A stretch of 64,000 bases of DNA from Sphingobacteriales bacterium 44-61 (lineage in GTDB: Bacteria > Bacteroidota > Bacteroidia > Chitinophagales > Chitinophagaceae), in the NCBI GenBank assembly GCA_001898405.1, contig MKTW01000001.1:744001-808000 (forward strand), in the 5' to 3' direction. The notes beneath the pieces were generated by a model. It did not search any database. It worked only from the letters and a program-made list of their open reading frames with translations, and was not told the origin of the DNA. Below are positions 1 to 8,883 of this stretch, piece by piece (position 1 is the stretch's first letter; every line of letters begins with the position of its first letter). A program made the position numbers and the translations under genes.

Positions 1-28
1 CATACGATGTTATTGCAGTGAAAGGCAT
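1..28 (-). CDS. Start of the next operon gene (partial)
   Basis: An ATG at position 28 on the minus strand opens a frame of nine codons (MPFTAITSY) that runs off the window edge. A GGAAG Shine-Dalgarno-like run lies about 7 bases before it, and it begins 19 bases after the stop of the aminotransferase gene, the spacing seen between other genes of this operon. Too little is visible for a function; in this position another glycan gene would be expected. Confidence 0.35.
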
Positions 29-47
29 ATAAGGGCTTCCGCGCAGA

Positions 48-1178
48 TTAAAAAACAGCTGTTATCTTATCTGCCACACTTGCCAGGTCATCATCTGTAA
101 TGTACGTAGAACAGGGGATGCTCAGACATTGTTTGTAAATGCTTCCGGAAACATCAGCATCATGGTAATACACATCAGCCGTAAACATTCTTAACTGGTT
201 CATCGGCACCCAAAATGGCCTTGATTGCATTTGATGATCATTCAGCACTTTAAGTATCTCTTTTTGTTTGGATGAGCTGAATGTGAACAGCCAGCAGTTA
301 GCATCCACTTCTGCTGGTATCTTCTGAAACTGTATATCGCCCACACCGGTTAATCGTGAACGGTAGAACGCATCGATCTGTTTTTTACGCTGAATAAAAG
401 ACGGCAGTAATTCCATTTGAGCGACACCCATAGCAGCCAGTACGTTTACAAGCCGGTAATTATAGCCAATCTCATCATGAATGTATTCAAATGGGTCACT
501 CTTAGCCTGCGTTGTCAGATGTTTCGCTTTTTTTGCGATCTCTTCATTATTAGTAACGATCACACCACCGCCGCCGGTTGTAATAATTTTGTTGCCATTA
601 AAACTGAAACAGCCTATCTCACCCAATCCACCGGAGTGCTTTTCTTTATAATAACTGCCCAGTGATTCTGTAGCATCTTCCACTACCAGCAGGTTGTGTT
701 GCGTGGCCAGTTGCAGCAGGCGGTCCATATCACAAATATTACCAAGCACATGCACAGGCATGATACAACGGATCACCCGGTTTGTTTTCCGGTATACGCA
801 CTCGCCTTTCTTCTGTTCTGTTTCTTCTTCAAGGAACTTCTCCAGCAGAGCGAGGTCCATTTGCCAGGTATGAGGATCAATATCAATTAATATAGGATCA
901 GCTCCTGCGTATTTAATGGAATTTACCGACGCAATAAATGTAATATTGGGAACAATTACATAATCACCCTGCTTTACTCCTGCAAGCATTAATGAAATAT
1001 GAAGGGCAGATGTTCCATTACTGGTAGCAACCCCATACTTGCAGCCGGCAAACTCCGCCACCATATTCTCAAACTTTGTAACATACGATCCAACGGAAGA
1101 GACCCATCCGGTATCGAGGCATTCTTTTACATATTTCCACTCGTTTCCGGCAATGTTAGGACCTGAAAGCAACAGCAT
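48..1178 (-). CDS. DegT/DnrJ/EryC1/StrS-family sugar aminotransferase (LegC-like)
   Basis: PLP-dependent aminotransferase expected to convert a keto sugar nucleotide to an amino sugar in the cytoplasm. The 376 residues span the whole fold: the N-terminal substrate segment (GWVSSVG, residues 25-30), the SNGTSALH cofactor loop near 53-60, Asp168 in VVEDATES which should contact the PLP ring nitrogen, and Lys197 in FNGNKIITTGGGG as the Schiff-base lysine. The overall sequence resembles LegC-type NDP-sugar transaminases. It is the last complete gene of the exopolysaccharide operon. Together with rfbA, rfbB and the formyltransferase-like gene nearby it could make a dTDP-4-amino (or 3-amino) dideoxy sugar; the exact substrate cannot be read from sequence. 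Confidence 0.9.
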   Translation of the reverse strand: MLLLSGPNIAGNEWKYVKECLDTGWVSSVGSYVTKFENMVAEFAGCKYGVATSNGTSALHISLMLAGVKQGDYVIVPNITFIASVNSIKYAGADPILIDIDPHTWQMDLALLEKFLEEETEQKKGECVYRKTNRVIRCIMPVHVLGNICDMDRLLQLATQHNLLVVEDATESLGSYYKEKHSGGLGEIGCFSFNGNKIITTGGGGVIVTNNEEIAKKAKHLTTQAKSDPFEYIHDEIGYNYRLVNVLAAMGVAQMELLPSFIQRKKQIDAFYRSRLTGVGDIQFQKIPAEVDANCWLFTFSSSKQKEILKVLNDHQMQSRPFWVPMNQLRMFTADVYYHDADVSGSIYKQCLSIPCSTYITDDDLASVADKITAVF

Positions 1179-1222
1179 AATTCACATCAATTGGTTATAA
1201 AAGACGATAAAAAACAATTCTG

Positions 1223-2200
1223 TCAGATATTGCTGAATTTAGCAGCACGTGCGTCGGTAATGATGCCGCTATGCATCAACTTTATTATTTCGCGGATCCC
1301 ATCGGGCACTTTTTTAGTGATGGAAAACCCAAGCTCATTTTTGATCTTATCACAATTGACCCGGTAGTCGCGTGGATCCTCCGTTCTTTCAACATAGATC
1401 GCCTTTGCGTTCGGTAATTGCTTTTGGATCTCCTCCATCAGCATCCGCTTACTATAGTTTTCTGTTGTATCACCGACATTGAACACGTTCGCTTTTACTT
1501 TTGTTTCCGGCGCCTCGAGTGCCAGTACTACTGCACGCGCCAGGTCATCCACATGACAATAGGGACGGTTGAATTGCGGGCCCCAGATCTCCTGCTCACC
1601 AGTAAGGCATACGTTACGTGTAAATTCATTCACAGTTAAATCGAAACGGATCCGTGGAGAAAATCCATATACTGTTGAGAACCGGAGTGCGGTGGCGCAG
1701 ATGTTTGCTTCTTTACGCTCTTTAAGAAGATAGTTCTCGAATTTTACTTTCAACTCTGCGTAGAGGGATACAGGGCGCAATTCGGATGTTTCATCCACGT
1801 AAGAATTTGGATCGGCCATTTTACCATAGTTGCTGCAGGTAGAGGCAAAAACAAATCGTTTCAATCCTGAAGCTTCTGCCTTTTCAAACAGCTTAACAGA
1901 AGCAGTCCAGTTCACTTCCTGTGCTTCATCAGAAAACTTGGAGCAGGCAGGATCCCCGACAATTGCAGCTAAATGTGCTACATGATCAACGCCATTCAGT
2001 GCACGTTCTACATCGGCATCAACCCGGAGATCACCCCGCATAAATTCAAAGGAAGGATGTTGAGCCACATCATACAGGGCGTCGCCACCAAACTTGAGAG
2101 AGTCAAAAGCGCGAACCTGATATCCTTTGTTCAGCAATATGCGGACAAGAACTGAACCAATATAACCGGCACCTCCGGTAACAAGAATTTTCTTACTCAT
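1223..2200 (-). CDS. NAD-dependent epimerase/dehydratase (extended SDR)
   Basis: An extended short-chain dehydrogenase of 325 residues, probably acting on a sugar nucleotide. The Rossmann motif TGGAGYIGS is at residues 8-16, Asp33 follows beta-strand 2 as expected for NAD binding, and the catalytic Tyr147-x3-Lys151 pair is in SLYAELK with an upstream Ser/Thr in FASTCSNYG. The C-terminal half contains the conserved RPYCHVDDLARA substrate-domain segment. Its start codon overlaps the stop of the upstream small gene by 8 bases, so the two are likely translationally coupled. It may be a 4-epimerase or a dehydratase/reductase; the family does not settle this. Confidence 0.9.
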   Translation of the reverse strand: MSKKILVTGGAGYIGSVLVRILLNKGYQVRAFDSLKFGGDALYDVAQHPSFEFMRGDLRVDADVERALNGVDHVAHLAAIVGDPACSKFSDEAQEVNWTASVKLFEKAEASGLKRFVFASTCSNYGKMADPNSYVDETSELRPVSLYAELKVKFENYLLKERKEANICATALRFSTVYGFSPRIRFDLTVNEFTRNVCLTGEQEIWGPQFNRPYCHVDDLARAVVLALEAPETKVKANVFNVGDTTENYSKRMLMEEIQKQLPNAKAIYVERTEDPRDYRVNCDKIKNELGFSITKKVPDGIREIIKLMHSGIITDARAAKFSNI

Positions 2201-2612
2201 TGGTAAATGGTTTAATAGAGCTTTTTAATTGATGATAGTAAGTGAAAATGTTCTGCTCAGCCTGGCGGGGGAAAGCGCTTTGCTGATCCAGGTGATGAAA
2301 AATAAAGTCGTCATTAAGAGATGGCTTTTTATCTGCCTCAAACGCGTTGAACTGTGTCATCCATATATCGTAATGATTGACCAATTCGAGAGCGTCATCC
2401 TGAATCGGCTCTGGAATCTCACCAATATGATTGATAATAAAATTGTAGACTTTGATATTGGATGACATAATTACAAGTGCATGAAGATATATTTTGTTTT
2501 GCATATATTTTTTATATGCCTTGATCGATAGCTGCATTAGTAAATACAGTGGCAAAACGATTTGCTGATATTCTTTCTTTGGATCATTCGACATGGCCTG
2601 CTTCTTAAACAT
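2193..2612 (-). CDS. Hypothetical protein of the exopolysaccharide operon
   Basis: A 139-residue protein I do not recognise. It has no signal peptide or membrane span, is rich in aromatic and charged residues and looks helical. A second start (MSNDPKK, at 2594) is possible. The ATG shares one base with the stop of the preceding formyltransferase-like gene (TAATG), and its own end overlaps the SDR gene, so it is embedded in a tightly coupled run of four genes. That argues for a real gene with a role in the same glycan pathway, but no function can be assigned. Confidence 0.65.
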   Translation of the reverse strand: MFKKQAMSNDPKKEYQQIVLPLYLLMQLSIKAYKKYMQNKIYLHALVIMSSNIKVYNFIINHIGEIPEPIQDDALELVNHYDIWMTQFNAFEADKKPSLNDDFIFHHLDQQSAFPRQAEQNIFTYYHQLKSSIKPFTNE

Positions 2613-3301
2613 TATTGAATTATTCCGTTTTCCAGTGCCTTATCATAAGGTACCAGTTCGTTGCCTACTTTGACCTGCAGCCAGATCTTATCTCCAAATG
2701 TGGTCGCCTTCAGCCTTTTTTGGATTTCCTCGCTACCCATTTCCGGCATAGCCAAGCAAAGTTCGTTCAGTTCCTTTCTTGTATAAGGTTTGCGGGTCCA
2801 TTTCTCCGTACTCAAAGGGAATTTCTTTTCCTGAAGCAACCGGGTCATAATGGAATAAAAACCATACAATATCTCAATATAGCACCGCTGTGTAACCGAA
2901 TAAACCGTATCTATCGGATGGATCGGGAACCGGCGCACTTCAATAATTTCACCTGTATCCACTTTGGCAAGCATATGGTGACATGTAATCCCATACTCCT
3001 TTTCATCATTGTAGATAGCAAAATTAGTGCACCCAATGCCCGGATAAGACGGTGGGCCGGGGTGAAAATTGATCGCAGCCATTGCCGCATTATCCAACAA
3101 AGCCTGCGGAATAACCCATTGTGCCAGATAAGAAATGACCAGGTCCCCTTTCCAGTTTAACAGTTCTTCGGGAAAACGGTCCGAACGATTTGAATAGATG
3201 ATCTTGGGGGCAGTAAACCGTTCTTCCAGGAATGACGCTGCTGCAATAGAATAAGGATCTCCTGCCTTGCCAATGAACAGGATCTTTAAATTGTCTTTCA
3301 T
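2612..3301 (-). CDS. Formyltransferase-fold protein, likely sugar N-formyltransferase
   Basis: The 229-residue protein carries the formyl_transf_N fold. The catalytic triad of the family is complete: Asn78 and His80 in INFHPGPP and Asp115 in AKVDTGEII. It is too short to be methionyl-tRNA formyltransferase (about 310 residues, with a C-terminal OB domain), and it sits inside a sugar operon. By family knowledge such proteins transfer formyl from N10-formyltetrahydrofolate to the amino group of dTDP-4-amino or 3-amino dideoxy sugars. With rfbA, rfbB and the DegT aminotransferase in the same operon a Qui4NFo- or Fuc3NFo-like product is plausible (inference). Its TAA overlaps the next gene's ATG by one base. 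Confidence 0.8.
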   Translation of the reverse strand: MKDNLKILFIGKAGDPYSIAAASFLEERFTAPKIIYSNRSDRFPEELLNWKGDLVISYLAQWVIPQALLDNAAMAAINFHPGPPSYPGIGCTNFAIYNDEKEYGITCHHMLAKVDTGEIIEVRRFPIHPIDTVYSVTQRCYIEILYGFYSIMTRLLQEKKFPLSTEKWTRKPYTRKELNELCLAMPEMGSEEIQKRLKATTFGDKIWLQVKVGNELVPYDKALENGIIQ

Positions 3302-3320
3302 ATATTCACTAATAGGATAT

Positions 3321-4490
3321 TTACGATCTGTTATCCCTTTCTGCCAGCAGCGATTGGTATCTTCGGTTCAATTGCTGATGAACATACCGGATGTCAAAAT
3401 TATCTTCTATCTTCTTCTGCAAAATAGAGGCCATTTCTTTCATTCTTTCAGGATCTGCAATGGCCTGTTGCAAGCTGGCAAGCAGTTCCTCTTTATTCTT
3501 TGCTGTACAAACCAGGCCGGATACATTCTCATCAACAATGTCAATATTGCCAGGAATCCGGGAGCAAACGATAGGACATCCCATAGCACCTGCCTGCAAC
3601 ACTACATTGGGAAAGCCTTCACGATAAGATGGGTGCGCCAGCAGATTGCAGAGATGCATGAAATATTCCACTTCATCGTGCCAGCCAGCCAAGATAATAC
3701 CCGGGTGGGACTTTATCAACTGCATTATATCAGCATCTATGGGATCGAGGTCATTTTCAAACGATCCCACTAACACAAGCCTTAGTTTATTATTCCCGGA
3801 ATATAAATCAACAAAGGAAAGCACCAGTTCACTTATACCCTTGTCTTTCACGATCCGGCCAACGCTAAGAATATAAAAAAGCGAGGGATCATAATTAATG
3901 AGCCGGGCAGTTTCTTCAAGTGTCTCTTGCTTCAGTGATGATTTGGAAAATCGGGCCAGGTTAATGCCATTACTTGATCCTTTGCCGATCACTTCCAACT
4001 TTGCCGGATTGACCAGCTTCTGAACAGTAACATACTCCAGCAGGGATAAGCTGTTTGGCCAGATCCGCGTTGCAGCACGGGCTGTAAGTTTTTCCATCTG
4101 CACAAGTATCTTGTAAGTTATCCCTGAGGCAGTCATAAAACGAAGCCCTGCAATGGTATGCACCCGTATTTTAATGCCTGCTGCTTTCGCTGCAAGCATG
4201 GCAATAAGACCGGCTTTAGGCGTATGCGAATGAACAATGTCAGGTTTTTCCTTTTTGAAAAAACGATACATCATCCATAGGCTTTTCAGGTCTTTCCAGG
4301 GTGTTATCTTCCTCGTCATGGGGATGATCTCATGTGGGCATCCCTCAAAAGACATCACATCACTCCGTTCCTTTCCATCAGCACTGACCATTATCACCTC
4401 GTATCCCGCTTCCTTCATATACTTCATCTGACCGCGCAGTAAAGCTTTGAAAGCAAGCGGGACTGTAGTTACCCGGATTATTTTAGCCAT
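3321..4490 (-). CDS. Glycosyltransferase family 4
   Basis: GT-B fold glycosyltransferase of about 389 residues. The N-terminal half has the Wzx/Wzy-locus type opening (AKIIRVTTVPLAF) and the acceptor-side segment HSHTPKAGLIAML; the C-terminal half has the donor-binding segments VGRIVKDKGI and EGFPNVVLQAGAMG, where the second Glu of the usual EX7E motif is a Gln. I chose the ATG at 4490, since the upstream extension to 4529 starts with TTG and lies inside asnB. That start overlaps the asnB-like stop by 8 bases. The likely role is adding one sugar to the lipid-linked repeat unit at the cytoplasmic membrane face. Confidence 0.88.
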   Translation of the reverse strand: MAKIIRVTTVPLAFKALLRGQMKYMKEAGYEVIMVSADGKERSDVMSFEGCPHEIIPMTRKITPWKDLKSLWMMYRFFKKEKPDIVHSHTPKAGLIAMLAAKAAGIKIRVHTIAGLRFMTASGITYKILVQMEKLTARAATRIWPNSLSLLEYVTVQKLVNPAKLEVIGKGSSNGINLARFSKSSLKQETLEETARLINYDPSLFYILSVGRIVKDKGISELVLSFVDLYSGNNKLRLVLVGSFENDLDPIDADIMQLIKSHPGIILAGWHDEVEYFMHLCNLLAHPSYREGFPNVVLQAGAMGCPIVCSRIPGNIDIVDENVSGLVCTAKNKEELLASLQQAIADPERMKEMASILQKKIEDNFDIRYVHQQLNRRYQSLLAERDNRS

Positions 4491-6324
4491 TCTTACAATA
4501 ACATTTTTGATACCACACTTCCAGCGCAAACAATGTCCATATCATTTTGGCCCTCTTTTCACTTCCTACTGAAAGCTGGTTATTCCATATTTTCTTTACA
4601 AAAGAAGGTTCAATAAAATTCTGGTGATAAGCTTGCCGGGAAAACAGGTAATCACCAATTACCGGCTTCAATTGATCATCCACCCATTGCTTTAACGGTA
4701 TTTCAAAGCCCCTTTTGGGTTGAGATATCAGTTGCTCTGGCAGGTATTTTTTTGCAAGCTCCCGTAGTATAACTTTCGTCTGGCTCCCTGAAATCTTATA
4801 CCTGTCTGGCAGAGAAGGTATATACTCAATCAGTTCCCTGGATAATAACGGGCTACGGCCTTCCAGCGAATGAGCCATAGTAGCGATGTCCATTTTTACC
4901 AGGAGATTGCCTGCCAGAATATTGCTGAAATCCAATTGCATAAGCTTTTGCAAGCCTGTCAACGGGAAACTGTTCACCTTGTCAAAATCATATCTTACCT
5001 GGTCAAGAATATGCTTGTCTGACAAAAGATATTTATCATACCCTTCAAAAATATCCATTGTAGCAGCCAGATAGGTGTCCAGACCTGATTTGGAGGCAAA
5101 GGACGCCAGCCTGTAGAGATAGTTGTATTTACTTTTTTTGTCGTGCGATGCTGGCAATACAGCCTTCATCAGGCGGGCCGCGGCATTCACTGCAAGACCG
5201 GGTTTAAAAAAATCGTACTTCGCAAATGGCACATAACGGCGATAGCCACCAAACAGTTCATCTCCACCATCGCCATTCAAAATAACAGTAAGATGCTTTT
5301 TGGCCTCCCTGCTTACATAATAACTGGGAATGGCTGAGCTGTCAAAAAAAGGTTCACCATAATTGCTCAGGATTTTTTCAATATCATCTTTTAACGAATC
5401 GAATGAGATCCGGATCTCATGATGGTTTGTTTTATACCGGTCAGCAACAAGGCGGGCCAGTGGAGCTTCATCATACTGTCCTTCAAATGAAACTGTAAAT
5501 GTATTCAGTCCCGGATTGTATTGCCGGGCAATAGCAGACACAAGACCACTATCAATACCTCCGCTTAAAAATGAGCCGACTTCAAGATCAGAAGATTCTA
5601 TTCTTCGTTTTACTGCTTTATGCAACAGGTCATCAGTACGCCGCAGCGCCTCTTCAAAAGGCTCTTCAATACGTTTTAAATAGAAAGGATTGATATCCCA
5701 CCAGTGTTCAACCTTCACCGCAGGATCATGAAGTGATATGCGGGCAAAAGACCCGGCAGGTAATTCTTTTACATACCTGTACGGGGTTGCTGATTTATAA
5801 AAATATCCCATCCTTACATATTGCTGCAGGTTGTGGGTATCTGCCTCCAGTTCCATCTGACTCCTGATAGCATTTAGTTCACTTGCAAAAATGAGCTGGC
5901 CCTGATCTGAGTAATAATACAAAGGCTTTTTCCCGGCCCTGTCCCTGACCAGCATCAGCTCTTTATTCTTCCGGTCATAAATTGCCAGGGCAAACATGCC
6001 GTCAAAATCATTGAAACATGCAGAACCCAGTTTTGCATATGCGTGAAGGATGGTTTCAGTATCAGAATTTGTATGACAGTTAAGTGAATACTTCGTTCTT
6101 ACATCCTGGTGATTATAGATCTCTCCGTTAAAGATAATCGTCAGATGCTCATAATGCATAGGCTGGTGGCCTCCTGCTACGTCAAGTATTGCCAGCCGAT
6201 GATGATGCAGAATAAGATTTTCCTGTTCGTATGTTGTCTGCTCATCAGGCCCACGATGCAGAAGGCTCCGCGTCAAAACAGGAATATCCAGTTTAAAATT
6301 TATTGAACCAGCAATGCCACACAT
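4483..6324 (-). CDS. Asparagine synthetase B-type amidotransferase (copy 1)
   Basis: A 613-residue class II glutamine amidotransferase. The N-terminal nucleophile Cys2 directly follows the initiator Met (MCGIAGS), with HRGPDE at 23-28 and FNGEIYN at 65-71 completing the glutaminase site; the synthetase domain has the ATP-pyrophosphatase loop SGGIDS at 254-259. All residues needed for glutamine-dependent amidation are therefore present. In exopolysaccharide loci such proteins (WbpS-like or exosortase-associated ones) are thought to amidate uronic acids rather than make asparagine; that role is inference here. It is one of two such genes in this operon, which share only family-level similarity. 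Confidence 0.9.
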   Translation of the reverse strand: MCGIAGSINFKLDIPVLTRSLLHRGPDEQTTYEQENLILHHHRLAILDVAGGHQPMHYEHLTIIFNGEIYNHQDVRTKYSLNCHTNSDTETILHAYAKLGSACFNDFDGMFALAIYDRKNKELMLVRDRAGKKPLYYYSDQGQLIFASELNAIRSQMELEADTHNLQQYVRMGYFYKSATPYRYVKELPAGSFARISLHDPAVKVEHWWDINPFYLKRIEEPFEEALRRTDDLLHKAVKRRIESSDLEVGSFLSGGIDSGLVSAIARQYNPGLNTFTVSFEGQYDEAPLARLVADRYKTNHHEIRISFDSLKDDIEKILSNYGEPFFDSSAIPSYYVSREAKKHLTVILNGDGGDELFGGYRRYVPFAKYDFFKPGLAVNAAARLMKAVLPASHDKKSKYNYLYRLASFASKSGLDTYLAATMDIFEGYDKYLLSDKHILDQVRYDFDKVNSFPLTGLQKLMQLDFSNILAGNLLVKMDIATMAHSLEGRSPLLSRELIEYIPSLPDRYKISGSQTKVILRELAKKYLPEQLISQPKRGFEIPLKQWVDDQLKPVIGDYLFSRQAYHQNFIEPSFVKKIWNNQLSVGSEKRAKMIWTLFALEVWYQKCYCKNG

Positions 6325-6325
6325 A

Positions 6326-7687
6326 CTAGGTTGTCTGTAAAAGTTTAATTTTTCTTACCCTTGCCGGCAGCGGAACATTGGCCAGATACAAAGTAATAAG
6401 AACAAAAAGTAAAAAGAACGGTAAACCAGGGATCTTATACCGGACGAGCGACCCGAAATTGCCTGTGGAGGTTCCTACGGCTCCTCCGAACAATAGCGAA
6501 AAGACGAGGCAAAAAAGGGTAAATGGATTTCCTAAAGCAATTCTGAATGTCCGGAAGAAGCCAACCTTAACAAACAGGAAAATCACCAGCAGGGTGCAAA
6601 GAAAAGATTCAATAGCACTAAGTGCCATAATCGGGTTCCGGATCTCCCAAAGAAAAGGACGGAAATAACTGGCAACTATCCCCAGGGGGAACATCCATAC
6701 AGGATTGTCCGATCCCAGGTCAAAAGTAGATCCGCTCCGGTCTATCATGTTCTGGGATTCGTAAACACTTCGCTGCTTATCCATTGCATCCAGAATGATC
6801 TCGGTATTATATTTTTGCAAGGAACCTTCTGAAGTAAGGTTGGCATATAAAAATACTCCTCCGAGTAAACCAACTATCACCATCACGGCAAATACAAATC
6901 GTTTAAGCTGCCTGGATTGTACTGCATCACTCCATTGGGTGAAAACGAGCAATAACAGGGCCGGAGCAAACGCCAGCATGATATATGGCTTGATCGTGTA
7001 AAAAAGATAAACAGCTATTATAATCTTTATAACAGATACAGCAAAGCGCTTGCGTATTACCAGTATATCATAAGCAGCAGAGAACAGAAACCCCAGGGCT
7101 CCAAAAGTCAAAGAGTCTTTTAACAAACCGGAAGACCAGAAACATACCGTTGGGAAGAAGAAACAAGCTAAGGCGATCTGATTTTTCATCCCGGGAAACT
7201 CTCGTTTGAAGATCTTATATATCAGCAGGGAGCCTATGAGGGCAAAATAACTAAAACAGAAGCCCAATGCCAGGTAGCTATTAAAGAAAAGAAAGGAGAA
7301 GAATGTCGCTATCCTTGGTATCGTAAAATTGGCGGTGGTCATCATGTAATAATGATTATCCCTCAATTCATCAGCCGCAAAGAAACTGTATAATGGATGA
7401 TAGCTATCCACTTTTTCAGTAGTAAAAAGATCCCATAGGCTAAAGGCATTGTTATCGATAGCAACCCGTATGTCCAGTACAGATATATAATACCTGAAGC
7501 TGTCACCTCCTCCATAATAAAACTGCATAAGGGCAGTAAAAATCAGCAGCGCCGCCACACGTACCCAAAATGCCTGGATAAAAAACTTTCTCGTAACATT
7601 ATCCTCATTACGAAGCAATACCTTGCTTACAAGATAAAGCAAGATCAGAACCAGTGGAAAAGCCACCAGGTCGATAGGATTGAACAT
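6326..7687 (-). CDS. Wzy-like polysaccharide polymerase / multispanning membrane protein
   Basis: About 453 residues with ten or more hydrophobic segments, starting MFNPIDLVAFPLVL. The segment YYGGGDSFRYY near residue 60 and the following large loop recall the loops of EpsG/Wzy-like polymerases. It lies between asnB copy 1 and a glycosyltransferase, and it is the only polymerase candidate in the operon, so a role as Wzy polymerising flipped repeat units in the periplasm is the best inference. I prefer the ATG at 7687 over a GTG at 7708 because it places the first membrane span close to the N terminus. It is not confidently a Wzy by sequence alone. Confidence 0.7.
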   Translation of the reverse strand: MFNPIDLVAFPLVLILLYLVSKVLLRNEDNVTRKFFIQAFWVRVAALLIFTALMQFYYGGGDSFRYYISVLDIRVAIDNNAFSLWDLFTTEKVDSYHPLYSFFAADELRDNHYYMMTTANFTIPRIATFFSFLFFNSYLALGFCFSYFALIGSLLIYKIFKREFPGMKNQIALACFFFPTVCFWSSGLLKDSLTFGALGFLFSAAYDILVIRKRFAVSVIKIIIAVYLFYTIKPYIMLAFAPALLLLVFTQWSDAVQSRQLKRFVFAVMVIVGLLGGVFLYANLTSEGSLQKYNTEIILDAMDKQRSVYESQNMIDRSGSTFDLGSDNPVWMFPLGIVASYFRPFLWEIRNPIMALSAIESFLCTLLVIFLFVKVGFFRTFRIALGNPFTLFCLVFSLLFGGAVGTSTGNFGSLVRYKIPGLPFFLLFVLITLYLANVPLPARVRKIKLLQTT

Positions 7688-7761
7688 TGAGGTTTTTAGT
7701 AAATACACCTGTGCAATTTACATGTTAACATCTGGAAGTGGCAAAGCCATCCTGGTTTATC

Positions 7762-8862
7762 TCAGGTAAAAAGTTCAATAAATTTCTCACTGGTTGCATC
7801 AACAGAGTATTGCTCCACGATCTTTTTCCTTGCATTGCTGCCAATTGCCGTGCGAAGATCTGCATCCGCAAGCAGCCTTTCCAGCTTCTGAAACCACTCA
7901 TTTTCGCTTTCTGCAAGAAAGCCATCCTGTCCCTCAGCAACCAGTGTTGTATTCATGCCCACAGGGGAAATTACCGGCGGAATACCCAAGGCCATATACT
8001 GTATGGCTTTAAATCCACATTTCCCTTTTTCGATCGTTGTTTCATGCAATGGCATTACTCCAATGTTCAGAAGGAGAAGATCATTTATCTCAGTGTCTTT
8101 ATTCCATTTAACAAACCTGTACTTTTTCAGCGGCAGCACGGGGTCCTTATCTGCTATCACCACAAACGTAAAATCATTTTTTTCCTGAAGTTTCTGAATA
8201 ACGGGAATAAGCATTTGCAGGTACTTCAATGTACTGAATGTTCCGGTCCATCCAATTACAAGATCCCTCTTCGATTGATCGCGTAACGTATTATGCTGCT
8301 GCTTTGTATTTACAACAGTAGGCATAACTATCGTATTCCTGTTAAATTGAAGTGCATAGTCAGCCAGAAACTGATTCCCGGCAGACACTTTGTAAGACCA
8401 TTTACAAATGCTTGACACTTTGCTGAACCATCTCAGGCGATAAGCCAGTTTATTCTGCGCAGAGCTTACAGGTACCCATATTGCGTCATCAAAATCGTAA
8501 ATGATCCGTTTTCGGAAAAAATGCCGAACAACAAACTCAATTACGGGTGGACCGATGGGTGTAGCTTCCCGTTGGATATAAACATAATTATAAGGAATAG
8601 TTCTGAACGTATCTACTATTCTTCTTAAGAAACCTTTGAACACGAAAAAAGCCTTCTTTAAAACCTTTCCTGGCAGATACAACTGTTCCCAGTCGTTCAT
8701 AGTATAGAAAGACCTGATTTTATAGCGGATTCCTCGTTGCTCGAGAACCGGCAAATAATGCTCAAAGCGGAAACGTTGGGCAGGAGATATTCCAGGTGGA
8801 GAGGGCACCATGAAAAAAATCTTTACTGCTTTATCTTGTGTAGGCCCCTTCTTCAGGCTCAT
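7762..8862 (-). CDS. Glycosyltransferase (GT4-like)
   Basis: A 366-residue GT-B type glycosyltransferase. The N-terminal domain contains the segment PGISPAQRFRFEHY near residue 22 and IIYDFDDAIW around 130, both typical of a Bacteroidota GT4 subfamily; the C-terminal domain has VIGWTGTFSTLKYL and EKGKCGFKAIQYMALGIPP, the nucleotide-sugar binding region. No membrane spans are visible. It is flanked by another glycosyltransferase 21 bases upstream and by the polymerase-like gene 74 bases downstream. Donor and acceptor sugars are unknown. Confidence 0.87.
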   Translation of the reverse strand: MSLKKGPTQDKAVKIFFMVPSPPGISPAQRFRFEHYLPVLEQRGIRYKIRSFYTMNDWEQLYLPGKVLKKAFFVFKGFLRRIVDTFRTIPYNYVYIQREATPIGPPVIEFVVRHFFRKRIIYDFDDAIWVPVSSAQNKLAYRLRWFSKVSSICKWSYKVSAGNQFLADYALQFNRNTIVMPTVVNTKQQHNTLRDQSKRDLVIGWTGTFSTLKYLQMLIPVIQKLQEKNDFTFVVIADKDPVLPLKKYRFVKWNKDTEINDLLLLNIGVMPLHETTIEKGKCGFKAIQYMALGIPPVISPVGMNTTLVAEGQDGFLAESENEWFQKLERLLADADLRTAIGSNARKKIVEQYSVDATSEKFIELFT

Positions 8863-8883
8863 TTGTTGTATGCTGTTTCAATG